Assembly (NCBI GenBank): GCA_028278525.1
Contig: JANQEE010000025.1
Coordinates: 1-52,249, forward strand
Source of the DNA: Minwuiaceae bacterium
GTDB taxonomy: Bacteria; Pseudomonadota; Alphaproteobacteria; Minwuiales; Minwuiaceae
DNA: 52,249 nt
Direction: 5' to 3'
Positions 42,609 through 51,500 of this stretch are shown here, piece by piece. The translations under genes and the position numbers were made by a program. Under the pieces are notes generated by a model. The model was not told the origin of the DNA and did not search any database. It was given only the letters and a program-made list of their open reading frames with translations. The stretch's first letter is position 1; each line of letters starts with the position of its first letter.

Positions 42609-44399
42609 CTAGTACACGCGCGCCTTCGGCTCGATGTACTGCATCTCGTTGGTCAATGTATAGGTGTGGACCGGCCGGTAGTCGATCCGCACCTCGCCAT
42701 CGTCGTCGATCCAGGACAGGGTGTGCTTCATCCAGTTCTGGTCGTCGCGGTCCGGATAGTCCTCGCGCGCATGGGCACCACGGCTTTCCGTCCGCGTTGC
42801 AGCCGATTTCATGGTCACCACCGCTTGACGCATCAGGTTGTCCAGCTCCAGCGTCTCCACCAGATCGGAGTTCCAGACCAGGGAACGGTCGGCCACGCCG
42901 ACGGACGGCATCTCCTTCCAGACCTCGTCGACCAGCCCGACGCCTTCTTCCAGCACTTCGCCGGTGCGGAACACGGCGCAGTTGTTCTGCATGGTGCGCT
43001 GCATCTTGTCGCGGATCACGGCCGTCGGTTGATCGCCGCTCGCGTTGCGGAAGCGGTCGAACCGGCTGAATGCCGCGTCGACAGACGCCTTCGGCAGTTC
43101 CTTGTGCGATGTGTTCGGCTCGACCACTTCGGCGCATCGCTTCGCCGCCGCCCGGCCGAACACGACCAGGTCGATCAGCGAGTTGGAGCCAAGCCGGTTG
43201 GCCCCGTGCACCGACACGCAGGCCGCCTCGCCGACCGCCATCAAGCCGGGGACAACCGCATCCGGATTGCCGTCGCGCGGATTGATCACCTCGGCGGCGT
43301 AGTTGGTCGGGATACCGCCCATGTTGTAATGCACCGTCGGCAGCACCGGGATCGGCTCCTTGGTGACGTCGACGCCGGCGAAGATCCGCGCCGATTCCGC
43401 GATGCCGGGCAGCCGCTCGCCGATGATGTTCGGATCCAGATGGTCGAGATGCAGGTAGATATGGTCCTGGCGCGAGCCGACACCCCGGCCTTCGCGGATC
43501 TCGACCGTCATCGACCGGCTGACCACGTCGCGACTCGCCAGGTCCTTCGCGCTCGGCGCGTAACGTTCCATGAAACGCTCGCCCTCCGAGTTGACCAGGT
43601 AGCCGCCCTCGCCGCGCACGCCCTCGGTGATCAGCATGCCGGCGCCGTAGATGCCGGTCGGATGGAACTGCACGAATTCCATGTCCTGTAGCGGCAGCCC
43701 GGCGCGCAAGACCATGCCGCCGCCGTCGCCGGTGCAGGTATGCGCCGACGTACAGGAGAAGTAGGTCCGGCCGTAGCCGCCGGTCGCCAGGATCGTCATG
43801 TGCGATTTGAAGGCGTGCATGGTGCCGTCGACCAGGTTCCACGCCATGGTGCCCCGGCAGGCGCCTTCCTCGTCCATCAGCAGGTCGGTCGCGAAGTACT
43901 CGATATAGAAGTCCACATCGTGCTTCAGCGACTGTCCGTACAGCGTGTGCAGCATGGCGTGGCCGGTCCGGTCCGCCGCCGCGCAGGTCCGCTGCGCCGT
44001 GCCCTCACCGTAATTGGTGGTCATGCCGCCGAAGGCGCGCTGATAGATCTTGCCTTCCTCGGTCCGACTGAACGGCACGCCGAAATGCTCCAGCTCCAGC
44101 ACCGCGTCGACCGCGTCGCGGCAGAGCAGTTCGATGGCGTCCTGATCGCCCAGCCAGTCCGATCCTTTGACGGTGTCGTACATGTGCCAGCGCCAGTCGT
44201 CCGGCCCCATGTTGCCGAGCGCGGCGGAGATGCCGCCCTGGGCCGCGACGGTATGGGATCGGGTCGGGAAGACTTTGGTCACGCAGGCCGTTTTCAGCCC
44301 GGCCATCGCCGCGCCCATGGCGGCCCGCAGGCCGGAGCCGCCGGCGCCGACGACGACGACGTCGTAGGCATGTTCCTGGTAATCGTAGGCTTGAGGCAC
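42609..44399 (-). CDS. sdhA: Succinate dehydrogenase flavoprotein subunit
   Basis: 596 residues from GTG at 44399. This start has a perfect GGAGG eight bases upstream, within the last codons of sdhD; a TTG at 44414 overlapping sdhD is the longer alternative. FAD-binding [18 protein letters not shown]; covalent-flavin His49 in [17 protein letters not shown]; active-site region [21 protein letters not shown] and the Arg/His of [12 protein letters not shown]. Oxidises succinate to fumarate as complex II. Length matches other alphaproteobacterial SdhA (about 600). Confidence 0.98.
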   Translation of the reverse strand: MPQAYDYQEHAYDVVVVGAGGSGLRAAMGAAMAGLKTACVTKVFPTRSHTVAAQGGISAALGNMGPDDWRWHMYDTVKGSDWLGDQDAIELLCRDAVDAVLELEHFGVPFSRTEEGKIYQRAFGGMTTNYGEGTAQRTCAAADRTGHAMLHTLYGQSLKHDVDFYIEYFATDLLMDEEGACRGTMAWNLVDGTMHAFKSHMTILATGGYGRTYFSCTSAHTCTGDGGGMVLRAGLPLQDMEFVQFHPTGIYGAGMLITEGVRGEGGYLVNSEGERFMERYAPSAKDLASRDVVSRSMTVEIREGRGVGSRQDHIYLHLDHLDPNIIGERLPGIAESARIFAGVDVTKEPIPVLPTVHYNMGGIPTNYAAEVINPRDGNPDAVVPGLMAVGEAACVSVHGANRLGSNSLIDLVVFGRAAAKRCAEVVEPNTSHKELPKASVDAAFSRFDRFRNASGDQPTAVIRDKMQRTMQNNCAVFRTGEVLEEGVGLVDEVWKEMPSVGVADRSLVWNSDLVETLELDNLMRQAVVTMKSAATRTESRGAHAREDYPDRDDQNWMKHTLSWIDDDGEVRIDYRPVHTYTLTNEMQYIEPKARVY

Positions 44400-44403
44400 C
44401 GGC

Positions 44404-44784
44404 TTATCCTCCAAAAGCGAGTTTCAGCACCGCTAGGACACACGTGATGCCAAGGGCAACGCAGCCGAACATGTTCAACACGAGAAGGGTGATCTTCGTC
44501 GAACCGGTATGCACGTAGTCTTCGATGACGACCTGCAGGCCGAGACGTAAATGATAGAAAACCGTAATGATCAAAAGAATGGCGATGCCGGCGACCACGG
44601 GATGGCCGAGCGTCGCCGAGACCTCCGCATGGCCGGCGCCGGTCAGCGCGATCACCTCAATCGCGAAGATCACGACCAGCGGCACCAGCGCGATGGCGGT
44701 CAGACGCTGCATCCACCAGTGATGCGTACCGTCCTTCGCCGAGCCGAGGCCGCGAACCTGTCCAAGCGGTGTGCGCATGTTCAT
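44404..44784 (-). CDS. sdhD: Succinate dehydrogenase membrane anchor subunit
   Basis: 126 residues with three membrane helices (about 28-48, 60-80, 100-122). Conserved [23 protein letters not shown] starts the first helix, and the heme/quinone-side motif [16 protein letters not shown] follows helix two. Together with SdhC it anchors complex II and binds heme b and ubiquinone. The final codons GGAGGATAA hold the ribosome binding site of sdhA. Confidence 0.95.
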   Translation of the reverse strand: MNMRTPLGQVRGLGSAKDGTHHWWMQRLTAIALVPLVVIFAIEVIALTGAGHAEVSATLGHPVVAGIAILLIITVFYHLRLGLQVVIEDYVHTGSTKITLLVLNMFGCVALGITCVLAVLKLAFGG

Positions 44785-44794
44785 TGCCCCGCCC

Positions 44795-45178
44795 TCACAT
44801 CGAATAGGCCGCGATCCACGCGACCAGCGTCAGGACCACCGACAGAACCACCACGGCCCAGCCGGTGCGGTTGACGGTATCCAGTTCGAACCCGCGGCCG
44901 GCGTCCCAGAACAGATGCCGGATGCCGTTGCACAGGTGGTAGAACAGCGCCCAGGTGAAGCCGAGCATGACCAGCCGGCCGAGCCACGAGGTCAGCCAGT
45001 CGACCACCATGGCGTAATAGTCCGGTCCCGCCGCAGCGGCCACCAGCCACCAGGTCAGGGCAATCGTCCCGATGCCGAGGCCGACACCGGTCAGCCGGTG
45101 CAGGATCGACAGCGTGTTGGTGATCTGCCACCGGTAGACCTGAAGATGAGGCGACAAAGGCCGCTGGACGTCCGCCAT
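44795..45178 (-). CDS. sdhC: Succinate dehydrogenase cytochrome b556 subunit
   Basis: 127 residues from ATG at 45178, with AAAGGAC about eight bases ahead; an ATG two codons earlier and a longer in-frame extension to 45232 also exist. It begins MADVQRPLSPHLQVYRWQ, has SILHRLTGVGLGIG leading the first helix, and the heme ligand His in NGIRHLFWD before the third helix. First gene of sdhCDAB; sdhD follows after 10 bp. Leader and promoter are described separately. Confidence 0.96.
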   Translation of the reverse strand: MADVQRPLSPHLQVYRWQITNTLSILHRLTGVGLGIGTIALTWWLVAAAAGPDYYAMVVDWLTSWLGRLVMLGFTWALFYHLCNGIRHLFWDAGRGFELDTVNRTGWAVVVLSVVLTLVAWIAAYSM

Positions 45179-45208
45179 GGCCATGTCCTTTCGCAAACAT
45201 AAGCCGTC

Positions 45209-45251
45209 AAAAAAAAGACCCACAAACGACATAACGCCGAATCCGTGTGGG
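45209..45251 (-). terminator. Terminator-like hairpin in the sdh leader
   Basis: On the minus strand, CCCACA (45251-45246) can pair with TGTGGG (45224-45219) over a 21-nt loop and is followed by TC and eight T (45216-45209). It lies after the predicted sdh transcription start and 30 bp before sdhC. The stem is short, so it is either a weak terminator for the upstream mch-mcl2 transcript or an attenuator of sdh. Confidence 0.4.
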
Positions 45252-45259
45252 GGAACTAG

Positions 45260-45287
45260 ATACTAGACTTGCGGCTTGCCAAGTCAA
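45260..45287 (-). promoter_or_regulatory. Promoter of sdhCDAB
   Basis: On the minus strand: TTGACT (five of six, 45287-45282), 16-bp spacer, TAGTAT (four of six, 45265-45260). It is the best sigma-70-like match seen in the window. The -35 hexamer includes the TGA stop of the upstream mesaconyl-CoA hydratase gene. Start of transcription would be near 45253, giving a leader of about 75 nt. Confidence 0.55.
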
Positions 45288-46339
45288 CGCCGCGGCAGAA
45301 GCACCCAATAGTCCAAATCCAGCACCACGGCGGGATCGTATTTACCGTCTTCGCCGCGGTGCGGGAAATTGTCGCAGGGCCGGTCTTTCGCGGCAATCGT
45401 CCGCAACCGAAGCGCGCCGACATCCGACCGTCCCGCAACTTCCGCGCTTTCCAGAACCTCGGACCAGGCGTAGATCGTGTCGCCGGCAAAGGTCGGCGCC
45501 GTATGCGCTCCGCCGTTCACCGCCGCCACCAGACAGCCGTTGCCGAGGCCGTTGAACGACAAGGCCCGGGCCAGACTGATGATGTGCCCACCATAGATCA
45601 GCCGCCGCCCGAACCGGCCCTGGCCTTCGGTGTGTTGGTTGAAATGCACCCGCGCCGTGTTCTGGTAGAGCCGGGTCGCCATCATATGCTCGGCTTCCTC
45701 GATGGTGACGCCGTCCACATGGTCGATCCGCTCGCCCGGGCTATAGTCCTCCCACGGGTGCGCCGAGCCGGCCAAGGCTCGGTCGTAGCCGGAGAAGTCG
45801 AGCCCCGGCGGCACGGCGAGGTCCGCCGGCGCCACCCGGTCAGCCAGGTCCGGCACCGTCGTCGCGGGCGCCGGCGACGCTTCGTCCCGCTTGCGCACCA
45901 TCACCCAGCGGACATAGTCCAGCACCGTCTCGCCATGCTGATTGATGCCGGTAGAGTTGACGTAGACCACGCCGGTCTTGCCGTTCGAATTCTCCTTCAG
46001 GCCGATCACCTTGGACCGCGCCGCCAGCGTATCGCCCGGATAGACGGGCCTGAGAAACCGGCCCTCCGCATAGCCCAGATTGGCGACCGCGTTCAGCGAG
46101 ATGTCCGGCACCGTCTTGCCGAACACCACGTGGAATACCAGGAAATCGTCCAGCGGGGCCTGCGGCAGGCCGACCGAGCGCGCGAATTCGTCCGACGACG
46201 CCAGCGCGAACCGAGAGCCGTAGAGCGCGGTGTAAAGCGCCCGGTCGCCCGCCGTCACAGTGCGCGGCGTGGCGTGCACCAGGTCCTGGCCAAGCGCGAA
46301 GTCTTCGAAATAATTGCCGGGGTTGGTCTTCGCTGTCAC
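45284..46339 (-). CDS. mch: Mesaconyl-CoA hydratase (tandem MaoC/hot-dog)
   Basis: 351 residues from GTG at 46339 with GGAG in the last codons of the previous gene. Two hot-dog domains in tandem: the first starts NYFEDFALGQDLVH with FGKTVPDISLNA, the second holds the hydratase-type motif VHFNQHTEGQGRFGRRLIYGG. The size and both motifs match Mch of the ethylmalonyl-CoA pathway, which hydrates mesaconyl-C1-CoA to beta-methylmalyl-CoA. A different MaoC hydratase cannot be excluded by eye. It lies 6 bp after the malyl-CoA lyase-type gene, which acts in the same pathway. Confidence 0.85.
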   Translation of the reverse strand: MTAKTNPGNYFEDFALGQDLVHATPRTVTAGDRALYTALYGSRFALASSDEFARSVGLPQAPLDDFLVFHVVFGKTVPDISLNAVANLGYAEGRFLRPVYPGDTLAARSKVIGLKENSNGKTGVVYVNSTGINQHGETVLDYVRWVMVRKRDEASPAPATTVPDLADRVAPADLAVPPGLDFSGYDRALAGSAHPWEDYSPGERIDHVDGVTIEEAEHMMATRLYQNTARVHFNQHTEGQGRFGRRLIYGGHIISLARALSFNGLGNGCLVAAVNGGAHTAPTFAGDTIYAWSEVLESAEVAGRSDVGALRLRTIAAKDRPCDNFPHRGEDGKYDPAVVLDLDYWVLLPRR

Positions 46340-46345
46340 CGCCGC

Positions 46346-47224
46346 CTACTCCGCCGCCATTTCGCCGATGGCGTCCGCCATCGACAGCATCCGCTTGGCC
46401 TGCTCCACATGCAGGTTCTCCACCATGCGGCCATCGACCACGACGACGCCCTTGCCGGCCGCTTCGGCCTCGGCGAAGGCGGCGACGATCTTGCGCGACG
46501 CCTCGATCTGCGCCGCCGACGGCGAGAACACGGCGTTGCAGGGGTCGACCTGGCTCGGATGGATCAGCGTCTTGCCGTCGAAACCGAACTCCAGGCCCTG
46601 GCGGCAGACCGCCTCGAACCCGGCGGTGTCCTGAATGTCGTTATGCACGCCGTCCAGAATGGAGAGGCCGTATCCCCGCGCGGCCAGGATGCAGATGCCG
46701 AGCGCCGTCACCATCGGCAGGCGGGACGGCGTATGCAGCGACCGCGTGTCCTTGACCAGATCGTTGGTGCCCATGACCCAGCAGGCGACCCGGTCCGACG
46801 CGGCGGCAATCTCCTCCGCCCGCAGCACCGCTTTCGGCGTTTCCATCATGCACCAGAGCGCCATGTCTTTCGGCGCGCCCGCCTTATCCATCAGGCCGAT
46901 CACCTCGTGCACCGTCGCGGCGGTCTCAATCTTCGGGAACAGCAGGGCGTCGGCGCCGGACACGGCGGCGGCGGCGATATCGTCCCGGCCCCAGGGCGTA
47001 TCCAGCCCGTTGACCCGGATCACCAGTTCCCGCTTGCCGTAACCGCCGGCCTTGACCGCGTCGCAAACCTGGGCGCGCGCCGTTTCTTTGGCGTCCGGCG
47101 AGACCGCGTCCTCCAAATCCAGGATCAGGCCGTCTGCGGCCAGGGTCTTCGCCTTCTCCAGCGCCCGGGCGTTGGACCCCGGCATATACAGCAGACTGCG
47201 TCGGGGGCGCACACCTGTCGCCAT
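46346..47224 (-). CDS. mcl2: HpcH/HpaI-family CoA-ester lyase, probable (3S)-malyl-CoA thioesterase
   Basis: 292 residues. TIM-barrel of the citrate lyase beta family: RRSLLYMPGSNARALEKA at the N-terminus, LILDLEDAVSPDAKE with metal ligands, FPKIETAATV, and the C-terminal GKTLIHPSQVD. The LYMPGSN opening and close linkage to mch match Mcl2 (malyl-CoA thioesterase of Rhodobacter) better than the lyase Mcl1. It would release malate from malyl-CoA, finishing glyoxylate plus acetyl-CoA assimilation. Citrate lyase beta is the alternative but the alpha and gamma genes are absent. Confidence 0.8.
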   Translation of the reverse strand: MATGVRPRRSLLYMPGSNARALEKAKTLAADGLILDLEDAVSPDAKETARAQVCDAVKAGGYGKRELVIRVNGLDTPWGRDDIAAAAVSGADALLFPKIETAATVHEVIGLMDKAGAPKDMALWCMMETPKAVLRAEEIAAASDRVACWVMGTNDLVKDTRSLHTPSRLPMVTALGICILAARGYGLSILDGVHNDIQDTAGFEAVCRQGLEFGFDGKTLIHPSQVDPCNAVFSPSAAQIEASRKIVAAFAEAEAAGKGVVVVDGRMVENLHVEQAKRMLSMADAIGEMAAE

Positions 47225-47256
47225 GACGTTCCTCTCTTCTCGTTTACGCGGGCCGG

Positions 47257-47286
47257 ACTATAGTGGCGATCCGATTCGGCGCACAA
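47257..47286 (-). promoter_or_regulatory. Candidate promoter of mcl2-mch
   Basis: On the minus strand: TTGTGC (47286-47281), 18-bp spacer, TATAGT (five of six, 47262-47257). Leader of about 30 nt with AGAGAGGAACGTC before the ATG. The centre CTATAG is palindromic and could also serve pdxY on the plus strand, but no -35 fits there. Confidence 0.38.
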
Positions 47287-47351
47287 GCGGAGTCATGAAA
47301 TCGTTGCCGGGCCCACGGCCCGGCCGCATAGAGGGGCGCGTTACCAGGTAA

Positions 47352-48200
47352 ATGTCGGTTCTTTCCATTCAAAGTCAGGTCGCCTATGGCCATGTCGGCA
47401 ATTCGGCGGCCGCCTTCCCGTTGCAGCATTTGGGTTTCGAGGTCTGGCAGGTGCCGACCGTCGTCCTCTCCAATCATCCCGGCCACGGCAAAACCGCAGG
47501 CCGGGTGACGCCGGCGGACGAGCTCGCCCAGTTGATCGACGGCGTCGCCGCGCTCGGTGTCCTCAAGGATTGCCGCGCCATATTGTCGGGCTATCTGGGC
47601 GATGCCGAGAACGGCGCCGTACTGCTGGAGGCCGTGGGCCGCGTCCGCGCCGAGAACCCGGCGGCGATCTGGCTCTGCGACCCGGTGATCGGCGACGATC
47701 ATACCGGCGTTTACGTCCGCGACGGGATTCCCGACTTTTTCCGCGAACAGGCCAGCGCCGCCGCGAATATGCTGACCCCCAACCAGTTCGAGCTGCAGAC
47801 GCTGACGGGCATGACGCTGAAATCCTTGGAGGACGTGGCTGCCGCCTGCGCCGAGCTTTACCGCCGCGGCGGCACCACGGTGGTCTGCACGTCGGTCACC
47901 GCCGGCCTGCCGAACAAGCAGATCGGCGTGTTCGCGTTCGACGGCACCGCCGCCTGGCTCGCCTCGACCAACCGGCTCAAGGACGTGCCCCATGGCGGCG
48001 GCGACCTGTTGTCTGCCCTGCTGCTGGCGCACCTGCTGAAGGGCTCGGACCTGCCGACCGCCGTGGAGACAGCAGTGCGGTCGACCTATTCGGTGATCGC
48101 AAAGAGCGTCGACGCCCGAAGCAAGGAGTTGCTGCTGATCGACGAACGGCAGGAACTGCTCGCGCCGTCAATCCCGATAGACTTTCGCCAGGTTCTTTAG
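47352..48200 (+). CDS. pdxY: Pyridoxal kinase PdxY
   Basis: 282 residues. Ribokinase-like fold: opens MSVLSIQSQVAYGHVGNSAA, the pyridoxal-binding start of PdxY/PdxK, and ends with the phosphate/base motif in HGGGDLLSALLLAHLL (GGGD where many relatives have GTGD or GVGD). TPNQFELQTLTG is conserved. It phosphorylates pyridoxal in vitamin B6 salvage. Divergent from mcl2 across 127 bp and convergent with the Sel1 gene. Confidence 0.94.
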   Translation: MSVLSIQSQVAYGHVGNSAAAFPLQHLGFEVWQVPTVVLSNHPGHGKTAGRVTPADELAQLIDGVAALGVLKDCRAILSGYLGDAENGAVLLEAVGRVRAENPAAIWLCDPVIGDDHTGVYVRDGIPDFFREQASAAANMLTPNQFELQTLTGMTLKSLEDVAAACAELYRRGGTTVVCTSVTAGLPNKQIGVFAFDGTAAWLASTNRLKDVPHGGGDLLSALLLAHLLKGSDLPTAVETAVRSTYSVIAKSVDARSKELLLIDERQELLAPSIPIDFRQVL

Positions 48201-48213
48201 CGGACTGGTTCTC

Positions 48214-48897
48214 CTAGCGACCGAAGTCCTGTGCTCTCGCCTCGGCTTCGACCCGCTGCTCGCTGGTCAACTGCGATCCGATGGTTGTCAGCGGTTCCTC
48301 GGCGACTTTAACGCCCTGACCGTAGGCGACGGTCAGCCAGAAATAGGCGGAGACGATGTCCGTTTCGACGCCTTCGCCGTCGGCATACATCCTGCCGACC
48401 CGGTACTGCGCCGCCGGCAGGCCCGCCTCCGCCGCCTGCCGCATCCGCTTAAAGCCCGATGTCGCGTCTTTTTCAACGCCCTGGCCGTTCAGGTACATGA
48501 TCGCGAGATTGTAGTTGGCCGCCGGCAGGCCGCTTTCGGCGGCGCGGCCGAACCATTGGAAGGCGGCCGCATGGTCCTGCGGCACGCCAATGCCCTGGAA
48601 ATGGATGTTGCCAAGATTGTACATCGCCGCGGCGGAGCCGGCCTCGGCGGCCTTGCCGTACCATTCCGCAGCCTTGGCGGCATCCTTCGGCACCCCGCGG
48701 CCATGGGCATAGAGAATGCCGAGGCCGAACATCGACTCGCTCTCGCCGTCGGCGGCGCCTTGCCGGAATTCCGCCAGCGCCGTGGCGAAATCCCCGGCCT
48801 GATGGGCGGTCTGGCCGGCCGCGAAATCTGCGCGCGCCACCGCCGCCGGGGCAAGTCCGGCGGCGGCAACGGCAAGGATGCTCAGGATCCGTTTCAT
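48214..48897 (-). CDS. Exported Sel1-repeat protein
   Basis: 227 residues. A signal peptide (MKRILSILAVAAAGLAPAAVARA) is followed by about four Sel1/TPR-like repeats of 36 residues with the usual A-x-YNLG and G-x-GVxxDxxxA pattern (SMFGLGILYAHGRGVPKDAAK, AMYNLGNIHFQGIGVPQDHA and two more). The tail after residue 195 is non-repetitive. Sel1 proteins are periplasmic scaffolds for protein contacts; no partner can be named. Convergent with pdxY (13-bp gap) and 62 bp downstream of asd on the same strand. Confidence 0.9.
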   Translation of the reverse strand: MKRILSILAVAAAGLAPAAVARADFAAGQTAHQAGDFATALAEFRQGAADGESESMFGLGILYAHGRGVPKDAAKAAEWYGKAAEAGSAAAMYNLGNIHFQGIGVPQDHAAAFQWFGRAAESGLPAANYNLAIMYLNGQGVEKDATSGFKRMRQAAEAGLPAAQYRVGRMYADGEGVETDIVSAYFWLTVAYGQGVKVAEEPLTTIGSQLTSEQRVEAEARAQDFGR

Positions 48898-48959
48898 CGG
48901 ACCGTCAGCCTAGCGTCGGCTTTCGCCGCCATCCATCCAACAATCCGTGACCGGGACGG

Positions 48960-49982
48960 TCAGGCGGCTTTCTTCAGATAGTCGCGGCCGAGCAGTTCCG
49001 CGATCTGCACCGAATTAAGCGCGGCGCCTTTACGCAGATTGTCCGAGACGATCCAGAGATTGAGCCCGTTCTCGACGGTGATGTCTTCGCGAATGCGGCT
49101 GACGAACGTCGCATAGTCGCCGACGCAATCGACCGGCGTTATGTAGCCGCCTTCCTCATGCTTATCGACCACCAGCACGCCCGGCGCTTCGCGCAGGATC
49201 TCCCGCGCTTCGTCGGCCGAAAGCGGCTTCTCGAACTCCAGGTTGACCGATTCCGCATGGCCGACAAACGTCGGCACCCGCACGCAGGTCGCGCTCACCT
49301 TGATCTTCGGGTCGAGGATCTTCTTGGTCTCGACCACCATCTTCCACTCTTCCTTGGTGGTGCCGTCTTCCATGAACTTGTCGACCTGCGGGATCACGTT
49401 GAACGCGATCTGCTTCGGGAAGACGTCCGGGGTCGGCTCGTCATTGACGAAGATCCCCTTGGTCTGCACGAACAGTTCGTCCATCGCGGCATGGCCGGCG
49501 CCGGAGGTCGATTGATAGGTCGACACCACGACACGCTTGATCGTCGCCGCGTCGTGCAGCGGCTTCAGCGCCACCACCATCTGTGCCGTCGAGCAGTTCG
49601 GGTTGGCGATGATGTTGCGCTTGCCGTAGGCGCTAATGGCGCCGGGATTGCACTCCGGCACGATCAGCGGCACGTCTTCCGCCATGCGGTAATACGAGCT
49701 GTTGTCGATGACGATGCAGCCGCTTTCCGCCGCCCTCGGCGCATGCTCGGCGGATACCGAACCGCCGGCCGAGAACAGCGCGATGTCGGTGCCGGTGAAA
49801 TCGAAGTCCTCCAACGATTTCACCTTCAGGGTCGTGTCGCCGAACGTCACCTCTTTGCCGATCGAACGTCTCGATGCCAGCGCGATGACCTCGTCCACCG
49901 GAAACTGCCGTTCCGAGAGAATGTTGCACATCTCCCGGCCTACATTCCCGGTGGCGCCCACGATTGCGACCCGGTAACCCAT
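48960..49982 (-). CDS. asd: Aspartate-semialdehyde dehydrogenase
   Basis: 340 residues from ATG at 49982, with AAGGAC nine bases upstream; an extension to 50030 is rejected. NADP-binding VAIVGATGNVGREM, active-site Cys130 in NPNCSTAQMV, and the conserved STYQSTSGAGHAAMDEL with catalytic His region HAESVNLEF. It makes aspartate semialdehyde for lysine, diaminopimelate, methionine and threonine. Upstream lies a 350-bp gap with a terminator, so asd is not simply cotranscribed with leuB. Confidence 0.97.
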   Translation of the reverse strand: MGYRVAIVGATGNVGREMCNILSERQFPVDEVIALASRRSIGKEVTFGDTTLKVKSLEDFDFTGTDIALFSAGGSVSAEHAPRAAESGCIVIDNSSYYRMAEDVPLIVPECNPGAISAYGKRNIIANPNCSTAQMVVALKPLHDAATIKRVVVSTYQSTSGAGHAAMDELFVQTKGIFVNDEPTPDVFPKQIAFNVIPQVDKFMEDGTTKEEWKMVVETKKILDPKIKVSATCVRVPTFVGHAESVNLEFEKPLSADEAREILREAPGVLVVDKHEEGGYITPVDCVGDYATFVSRIREDITVENGLNLWIVSDNLRKGAALNSVQIAELLGRDYLKKAA

Positions 49983-50100
49983 TTTTCGATGTCCTTCCAA
50001 AATGCCGCCACCACCCGCGGTGCGGCCCAAAGACGACTAGATACGGCGTTATCGGCGTCCCTTCAAGGTCGAAGGACACCTTCGCACTGCCCGTTTTACC

Positions 50101-50130
50101 ATAAAAACAAGAGGCCGCTCTCGCGGCCCC
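50101..50130 (-). terminator. Rho-independent terminator between leuB and asd
   Basis: On the minus strand: GGGGCCGC (50130-50123), loop GAGA, GCGGCCTC (50118-50111; one mismatch), then TTGTTTTTAT. It lies 203 bp after the leuB stop and 119 bp before the asd start, so it ends either a leuB readthrough transcript or the candidate RNA described next. Confidence 0.82.
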
Positions 50131-50251
50131 GTCCTAGTTTCCGGGTTTGACGCCCGACCTGCCGGTTGGATTAATGCCGAAGCGCTACAATGGCGCCGCC
50201 GATCCTCCAACCGAGCATTTTATTGGGTGTTCTCCCTAGCCTTGGGCTTCG
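50101..50251 (-). ncRNA. Candidate structured small RNA or asd leader
   Basis: About 150 nt between leuB and asd with no open frame. On the minus strand, in order: an 8-bp perfect stem (50213-50206 with 50170-50163) enclosing a smaller GCGC-TACAATG-GCGC type hairpin, a second stem (50156-50153 with 50145-50142), and the terminator at 50130-50101. A promoter-like pair precedes it: TTGATT (50285-50280), 17-bp spacer, TAGTCT (50262-50257). I do not recognise the family. It does not match a lysine riboswitch or 4.5S RNA that I know. Confidence 0.38.
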
Positions 50252-50332
50252 AAAAGAGACTAATGGGTGTATTGGTCTGAATCAAACTTTACTTACAATC
50301 CAACCCGTCTAGGCCCAAAGTCAATTGTCGCC

Positions 50333-51445
50333 TTACGCGGCCATTTTGTCCAGTTCCGTGATCAGGGCCTCGCTCATCGCCGTGGTCGAGATCGGCGCGG
50401 TGCCGGCTTCCGCGATGTCCGCGGTGCGCTTACCCGTCGCCAAAACATTCTCCACCGCCTGCTCGATCAGATCCGCGTCGTCGCCCAAATCGAAGGAATA
50501 ACGGAGCGCCATGGCGAAGCTGAGCAGGGTCGCCAGCGGATTCGCCATGTTCTGCCCCGCGATATCGGGCGCAGAGCCGTGCACCGGCTCGAACATCGCC
50601 TTGCGCCGCCCGGTCTCGTCCACGTCACCCAACGACGCCGACGGCAGCATGCCGAGCGAACCGGTCAGCATGGCCGCCTCGTCCGACAGCATATCGCCGA
50701 ACAGGTTGTCGGTGACGATCACGTCGAACTGCTTTGGATTGCGCACCAACTGCATGGCGCAGTTGTCGGCATACATGTGGGTCAGTTCCACATCCTCAAA
50801 CCCGTCGTCATGCTGCTTCTGCACTTCTTCGCGCCACAGCACGCCGGATTCCATCACGTTCGCCTTTTCGGCGGAGCAGACCTTGCCGTTGCGCTTGCGC
50901 GCCAGTTCGAACGCCACCCGCGCGACCCGCTGGATTTCCGGCGTCGTATAGACCTGCGTATTGATGCCGCGCCGGATGCCGCCGCCCAGGTCTTCGATGC
51001 CGCGCGGCTCGCCGAAGTAAACCCCGCCGGTCAATTCGCGCACGATCATGATGTTGAGGCCTTCGACGATTTCCGGCTTCAGCGTCGAGGCGGAAACCAG
51101 CGCCTTGAAGCAGATCGCCGGCCTGAGGTTTGCATAAAGGTCCATGTCCTTACGCAGACGCAGCAGGCCGCGCTCCGGCTTCTTCGAGAAGTCCAGATTG
51201 TCCCACTTCGGCCCGCCGACCGCGCCCAGCAGCACGGCGTCGGCATTCATCGCCTTCTCGACGGTCGCGTCGGTGACCGGGGCGCCGTTGGCGTCGATCG
51301 CCGCGCCGCCGACCAGGTCCTCCTGGATATCGAAGCTGACGGCGCGCCGCTTGTCCATCCAGTCGACCACGTTCATCACCACGCCCATCACTTCCGGGCC
51401 AATGCCGTCGCCGGGCAACACCAGCATATTCTTGTTGGATGCCAT
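50333..51445 (-). CDS. leuB: 3-isopropylmalate dehydrogenase
   Basis: 370 residues. Starts [16 protein letters not shown]; contains substrate-binding arginines in [15 protein letters not shown], the catalytic Tyr in [14 protein letters not shown], the metal-binding Asp in [16 protein letters not shown], and the NAD-loop [14 protein letters not shown]. It oxidatively decarboxylates 3-isopropylmalate in leucine synthesis. It lies 55 bp downstream of leuD, the common leuC-leuD-leuB order of alphaproteobacteria (often leuCD-leuB-asd, as here). Confidence 0.98.
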   Translation of the reverse strand: MASNKNMLVLPGDGIGPEVMGVVMNVVDWMDKRRAVSFDIQEDLVGGAAIDANGAPVTDATVEKAMNADAVLLGAVGGPKWDNLDFSKKPERGLLRLRKDMDLYANLRPAICFKALVSASTLKPEIVEGLNIMIVRELTGGVYFGEPRGIEDLGGGIRRGINTQVYTTPEIQRVARVAFELARKRNGKVCSAEKANVMESGVLWREEVQKQHDDGFEDVELTHMYADNCAMQLVRNPKQFDVIVTDNLFGDMLSDEAAMLTGSLGMLPSASLGDVDETGRRKAMFEPVHGSAPDIAGQNMANPLATLLSFAMALRYSFDLGDDADLIEQAVENVLATGKRTADIAEAGTAPISTTAMSEALITELDKMAA

Positions 51446-51500
51446 CGGGCGCCCTTCCCTATTGTTGTTAATGGCTCGACTGTTGATTATGGCGCGCCGT

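Noticed and set aside
45269..47263. 664-codon antisense frame across mch and mcl2
   Set aside because: Composition shadow of the two real genes, no domain visible.
50131..50332. Lysine riboswitch upstream of asd
   Set aside because: The five-helix core is not seen, and such riboswitches are not expected in alphaproteobacteria.
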